Source of the DNA: Histoplasma ohiense
Taxonomy: Eukaryota; Ascomycota; Eurotiomycetes; Onygenales; Ajellomycetaceae
Direction: 5' to 3'
NCBI GenBank assembly: GCA_017607445.1
Contig: JAEVHH010000009.1
Span: 1 to 25,780 of the forward strand
DNA length: 25,780 nucleotides
Shown here piece by piece: positions 21,317 to 25,780 of this stretch. The translations under genes were made by a program, and so were the position numbers. The notes beneath the pieces are model-generated. The model saw only the letters and a program-made list of their open reading frames with translations. It ran no database searches and was not told the DNA's origin. Numbering within the stretch: position 1 is the first letter of the stretch; each line of letters opens with the position of its first letter.

Positions 21317-22178
21317 CACCTGCATAGGCTGTGTGCTGTCCTTGGCAGTTACACCCATTAATGTGGGTGTACTCAGCAGGCCAGCCTTGTGGGGCTGCTG
21401 AGAGGTTGTCAGATGATATGCAGTCAGCTGACTGTGCTATCTTATGCAGTATTATGTATAGAACTGTATGTGTTTCAGCAGTTCTACAAAGTCTGTAGAG
21501 ATCAGAGATTCTAGATAGACAACAGCTGTTGTCTGATTGTGTGGCTGTGCTGCTGATCTCTTGAGTCAGTGAAGAAAGTGTCTCTGTGAGTGTTGACAGA
21601 GCATCAAATGCTCTGAGCTCTTATTGTATTCACAGACACAGATGAGCTTCACATTCACATACTGAAAATGTCTGTGATATCAAGAGAAGTCTTCATGAGA
21701 GAAGTGAAGTGTGAGTCAGTGATGAAGAATATGCTGTGATATGATGAGCTCTGAAGAAGTCTTCATCTGATATTTCACAGTTGATCTACTGAATCTTCAG
21801 TTCTGATATCAGTCAGAGAGCTTTTCACAGACTTCTTTTCATCACTTTTGTCTTGTCTTCTGACTGAGCTGCTTAGCCACTGTGTGGACATCACTGACTG
21901 TGGGTGAGGTCTTGGATTCATAGACTGAAGCTGCTATAGATGAGACTGTTCACTTAGTCAGACAATCTGCTTTCTCATTGTCCTCAATTCTCATATACTC
22001 AGAGGATCATTTCAGACTGATATTGTGCTGTCTGAGAAGCTCATGACAGCAGTTGAAGATCTGATTTGAGATGGCTGCTGCATTGCTTTATATGCTCTAG
22101 ATGACTGAGATGTTGTCAAGACAGAGCTAGATCTGAGAGTTGGTGCTGTCATCTGAAGTCATCAATGTATATATTGCT
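21317..22178 (-). mobile_element. LINE (Tad-like) 3' fragment: RNase H and Cys-rich end
   Basis: The minus strand reads as the C-terminal part of a non-LTR retrotransposon. From 22170 downward: LCLDNISVI, FNCCHELLRQHNISLK, then a TGA where Trp is expected followed by SSEYMRIEDNEKADCLTK (about 21965-22010). The RNase H family has WxPGHxGIxGNExAD there. Next comes a segment with LIISQHILHH, and then CVCEYNKSSEHLMLC (about 21610-21655), the CxC...H...C type motif found near the end of such ORF2 proteins. Endonuclease and RT are absent, so the copy is 5'-truncated, as is usual for LINEs. The 3' UTR around 21330-21420 is the most GC-rich part of the window. Stops are again mostly TGA. Confidence 0.82.
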
Positions 22179-22410
22179 AAATTTGGAAATCAGCACAGCT
22201 TCATTCAGCAAGATAGATGGAATAATAAATTACTATTAAAACATATCAGATTTATATAAACATGACAGCTGAAGAATCTAAGAATTGATTTCAATAATAT
22301 GTGAATGCTAAATTTTTATCTGTCAAGAAATAACCAAGTTTAAAGATTTTGTAGTAAATAGTAAGAAACTCTTTAGCAGTACAAAACTGTATCTATACAC
22401 TGTCTTAGAG
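22179..22410. other. Spacer between LINE fragment and RecQ relic
   Basis: AT-rich, about 230 bp, with no recognisable gene. It follows the last conserved codons of the RecQ relic and precedes the truncated LINE, so it probably holds the RecQ 3' region and the LINE insertion junction. Confidence 0.45.
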
Positions 22411-25400
22411 TTACTGACTAGATAAGAGCATTTGAAACATCTGATCAGCAATTAACATAGCATTTGATGCTGTCACATCATACATCTCTCACTTTCTACC
22501 CAGCCACTGCATATAGACTGCCTCATCAGAAGGAACATATTCTTCAGTCAAATTGAAAAGATAACTTAACCTTCAAATCTGATTCTGATATATTGCTCAG
22601 TATGCTGATATGATCAGATCAGAGTAATTGCACTGATCATAACCCTGCTGCTGGCACACTGTCTGTGGGTTGTAACAGTGAAAACACACTGTGTACATCT
22701 CTATTCAGCTCTTCCAGTGAAGGCTGTCCTGTTTGACCTATTGATGAGCTCTGAAATACTTGAATTGTTGTGGATTATTGCATAATTGAAGATCATGCTG
22801 TGTGTTGAAAAGAGTCTCTGTGTAGAGAAGAAGCTGACAGATCATGTATAGATCTCAGAGTTGTTGAAGATAACTCTGATACTTCTCAAAGAGATGCATC
22901 TTCTCTCATATCTGATCAGCTCTAAGATGAGTATCAATGATCAGATCAGTCAGATCATTCTTGAAGACAGTCTCCACAGAATCAGTTGACTGTACAGATG
23001 AGCTTGATAGTACAGATGAGCTTGATGATATGAATGAGTTTGATAGTACAGATGAGTTTGACTGTACAAACTGTACAGATAAACTGACAAATGAGAGCTC
23101 TGTGATCTAACATCAATCACAGAGAACATAAACATCTCTGTATAAAATGATTACATCATTCAGAAAATGAGAGAGCTCAGCAATCTGACATCAAGATTGA
23201 TGAAAAAATGCATGTATAATCTGTTTCTCATCAGACATCAGAACTTCATATTGAGTTGTCAATGACAGCATTCACTGTGATGACAAAAGAACAGCTGATC
23301 ATTCACTTTGATTGTCATGACTCAGATATCTGATCTTCTGTGCAAAGTTGATTATGCTGTGAGATGCACTCAGATGAATGATCAGCTGCACAGCAGTGTG
23401 ATCAATATTCATATCAAAGATAGATATGATGATGATCAAGAGTGGCTCTTCTGCATATCATTGTCTCAGAACAACAGTCTTATCCTCTGAAATGATGAAA
23501 TGGAAATGATAATAGAGACAGTGAAGATGATGAGTCATCTTCTCTGTTTTCTGTCTGTTCTGACAGTAGATGATAGTGTGAATGAATGAGTTCAATCTTC
23601 TTAGAGCATTCTGAATTCAGGGAATTTCATAATCCAGCATCAGTTTCTGATTGAGTGGGTAGATGATCACTTTATAGAACAGATCACATCAGATGATCAT
23701 GCTGTGCACAATTCAGACACTCTGTACTAACAAGATCTTCTCAAATTTCTCAATCAGATGAGAAGACAGTGTTCTGATCAGAAACACAAACTGATATATC
23801 AGTTTCTGCAATATGAGTAGTAGAGTGAGACTCTTTCAGTATGATGCAGCAGTGATGATCAGATGACACTCATTGAAGATTATATGATCTAGCTGATTGA
23901 CTATATGCAGTTGAAGCAACAGAGAGTGGAAGTGTCAATTAACTGTCTGCTCCATCTTCACTATAATGAGAGAACAGAAGATGAAATCCTCAGTATCACA
24001 GATCTGATCTCAGACTCTGACACTGATGTCAGCTGTCTGACACTGTTGTCTCATCTTCTTTTTGAGCACAATCAGTGACAGTATCACCACTGTGATGCTG
24101 ACATCAGAAAGTTGACAGAGGAGAAGATAGAGCAGACTCTTCTTCTCATCAGTGTGAAGAACTGTGATAATCTGATCAGTTTCATTGAGTACATACTGCA
24201 TTGCCTGCTTCTGTGTGATGGACTGATACTGAGCATGCTTTTCATACATGCACTGCAGAATGAGATGTGTCTGTTCCATGATTCAATATCAGTGACTGCA
24301 GGCTGAGATGACTCAGTGAATCAATTACTGCACAAGTCAGAACTTCATCTCTGAATTCATTTATCAGTATTTGAAGAGGCTTTTGTTTTCTTCTTTCTGA
24401 TTTATCAGATTGATCAGCTGACAAATGAATGAATTGCTGACTCAACTGAGATCTTGAGTTGAGGTTGGAAATAGAGAGAAAGAAGCAGTCAGATGGAATA
24501 TGATGAGATTGTGAATGAGCTGATGTCAGAGCTTATTGATATGCTGAAACTTCTGCAGCTCAGTGTCTGTCAAGCTGTCTTGAAAGTTGACAGTGTCATT
24601 ATAGACACAGTTTTCTGTCTGTGATGTGTGTGATGTCTGTCAGTGAAAGACAGCAGATATACTGCTGATGGAATCCTCATCTTCATCTTCATTATCATTC
24701 TCAGTCAGTCAGAGGGAAGTGGCTGTGATGAATTTTCTGATGACAATGCCCACAGTGATCTGTCACCACACACAGATGTGAATGTGCTTGCTCAGAAACT
24801 GCTTGTCTGTGGAGATGATCATGTTGATCATACAGTCATCAGATTATGATGAACACCTCTGAAATTAGAGATAATTCAATATAGTCTCTGAGATGTTGAT
24901 CTGCTGATGCAGTCACTGATAAAATGATTGAACTAGTGTCAGAAACTGCACTATGAGAGCTGTGATCTCTGAGAGAAGGAACCACACAGACCACTGCAAT
25001 GCATTGATCATATTCAGAGATTTGTGATAGCTGATAATGAACAGTATGTGGCTGTTGTGAAGAAAGAGATTCTGAGACTTGAGGATTGTGTTTCATCACT
25101 GCAGTTTCAGAAACTTCATACACTGCAGCTGCTGTTTGAAATCAATGAAGAATGAAATAAAAAGAGTGTTGAGAAATCACTGAACAGCATTCTCATACTG
25201 ATCAGCTGTGTCAGCTGACATCATTCAGATGCTGTTCACTGTCTGCTCTCAGAACATCTGAAACAGTGCAGAGATCTTGCTGACTTGAGTGAACAATCAG
25301 CTGTTGAAGAGCTGCAGCTGAGAGATGTTTCAGAAGTCAGTGAAAAAGAAATTGCTCAGTCTCACAGCATCTCAGTTGTTGATAAGATCTGACAGATTAA

Positions 25401-25780
25401 ATCATGAAATCTGAGACACTGAACACAAGATATCACTGAGACAGAGCTCATTCTGAAAGATCTCACAGATCTGAGCCAAGCTCTGTCAGATGATGATATA
25501 CAGATTGATCAGAGAGAAGACCACATTCTGATAGATAAGAGTCAGTTCATTCTGATGTCAGCACATCAGCACAGATGAGATCTCTGTGTGAGTGATCTGA
25601 AATCCAAGCAGTTGATTCTTCAGCAGCTCAGCCATGGAACCAGCTGTGTTATTGAGCATTCATTGATTCCAAATGATCATCAGTGATGATGTGAGATCCA
25701 GGTTGGGATCCTCCATACACTGTTCCATCATATATGTCAGAACAACAATCTGACAGTTGTAGATGAGCTGAGACAGATAT
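22411..25780 (-). pseudogene. OrsD/telomere-associated RecQ helicase pseudogene, 5' end cut by the window
   Basis: A single frame runs from 25779 to a TAA at 22411 (about 1,120 codons) with many stops but no frameshift. The upstream half matches the central part of OrsD-type proteins: YLSQLIYNCQIVVLTYMMEQ at the edge, LFLHNSHILFIISYHKS (about 25060), ITVGIVIRKF (about 24760), and HTSQTENCVY with VNFQDSLTDTELQ (about 24550-24630). The RecQ ATPase follows. Motif I reads LHTDEKKSLL (24130-24159; family PTGxGKS) and motif II NECH (23863-23874; family DECH). IIYCQNRQKTEKM (near 23560) and VQLIIHLSASHSIINFAQKIRYLSHDN (near 23300-23380) are motifs IV-VI. The C-terminus has CFHCYNPQTVCQQQGYDQC (near 22650), a Cys-rich end typical of this group, then EAVYMQWLGRK. 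Family members unwind DNA and are often subtelomeric. This copy is inactive. The start codon is outside the window. Confidence 0.92.
22990..23085. repeat. 18-bp repeat of about 5 units within the RecQ frame
   Basis: Units TACAGATGAGCTTGATAG, TACAGATGAGCTTGATGA, TATGAATGAGTTTGATAG and similar, each 18 bp, so the coding frame is kept. It lies in the C-terminal half, between the helicase core and the Cys-rich end. On the minus strand it encodes a Ser/Val/Leu-rich insert. Confidence 0.75.

Noticed and set aside
23298..25780. Plus-strand frame with few stops that first looked like a large unknown gene
   Set aside because: The minus strand gives OrsD/RecQ motifs in order in one unbroken frame; the plus frame is its mirror image.
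1..25780. TGA reassigned to an amino acid (alternative genetic code)
   Set aside because: TGA stands at former Arg sites in some places and at former Trp sites in others, and TAA and TAG also interrupt the frames. Mutation explains this better than recoding.
1..25780. tRNA, rRNA or other structured RNA genes
   Set aside because: I saw no cloverleaf pattern, B-box or conserved rRNA sequence; the extreme CpG loss would also have removed GGTTCGA-type B-boxes.

Overview
The window looks like repeat-rich, AT-rich DNA of a filamentous ascomycete (Pezizomycotina). The coding relics are a Ty3/gypsy element, a Tad-like LINE RNase H and helicases of the telomere-associated/OrsD RecQ type. Almost every CpG is gone; by eye I find only about six in 25.8 kb. 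Reading frames are broken mainly by TGA, at sites where the family expects Arg (CGA) or Trp (TGG). This is the footprint of heavy C-to-T mutation on multicopy DNA (RIP-like mutation or deamination of methylated CpG). No recognisable gene here is intact, so every coding entry except one speculative ORF is listed as a pseudogene.

Layout, with nearly all coding relics on the minus strand: (1) 1-3783 is the 5' part of a Ty3/gypsy retrotransposon (RNase H start, RT, protease, gag, leader, one LTR), running off the left edge. (2) 3784-9700 is very AT-rich, non-genic repeat DNA: a second, inverted LTR copy, a third LTR fragment, a pair of ~255-bp dispersed repeats, a 28-bp tandem repeat and a large 18-bp minisatellite (about 2.1 kb plus 0.13 kb). 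(3) 10521-14941 is a SNF2-family helicase pseudogene. (4) 15556-15858 is a small acidic ORF relic. (5) 16354-19775 is a UPF1-like superfamily 1 helicase pseudogene. (6) 20818-22178 holds two short-period arrays and a 5'-truncated LINE. (7) 22411-25780 is an OrsD/telomere-associated RecQ helicase pseudogene, cut by the right edge.

The most notable feature is a run of three helicases of different classes (RecQ, UPF1-like, SNF2), all co-oriented, all large and all inactivated by the same transition process. RecQ helicases of this type are often subtelomeric, so I infer a subtelomeric island or a remnant of a large multicopy cassette. The two internal helicases share a TATA-like core (AGGTTATATATA on the coding strand) followed by a long pyrimidine-rich leader. 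That supports the view that they were once independently transcribed genes with related promoters. Whether the trio ever worked together cannot be told from sequence alone.
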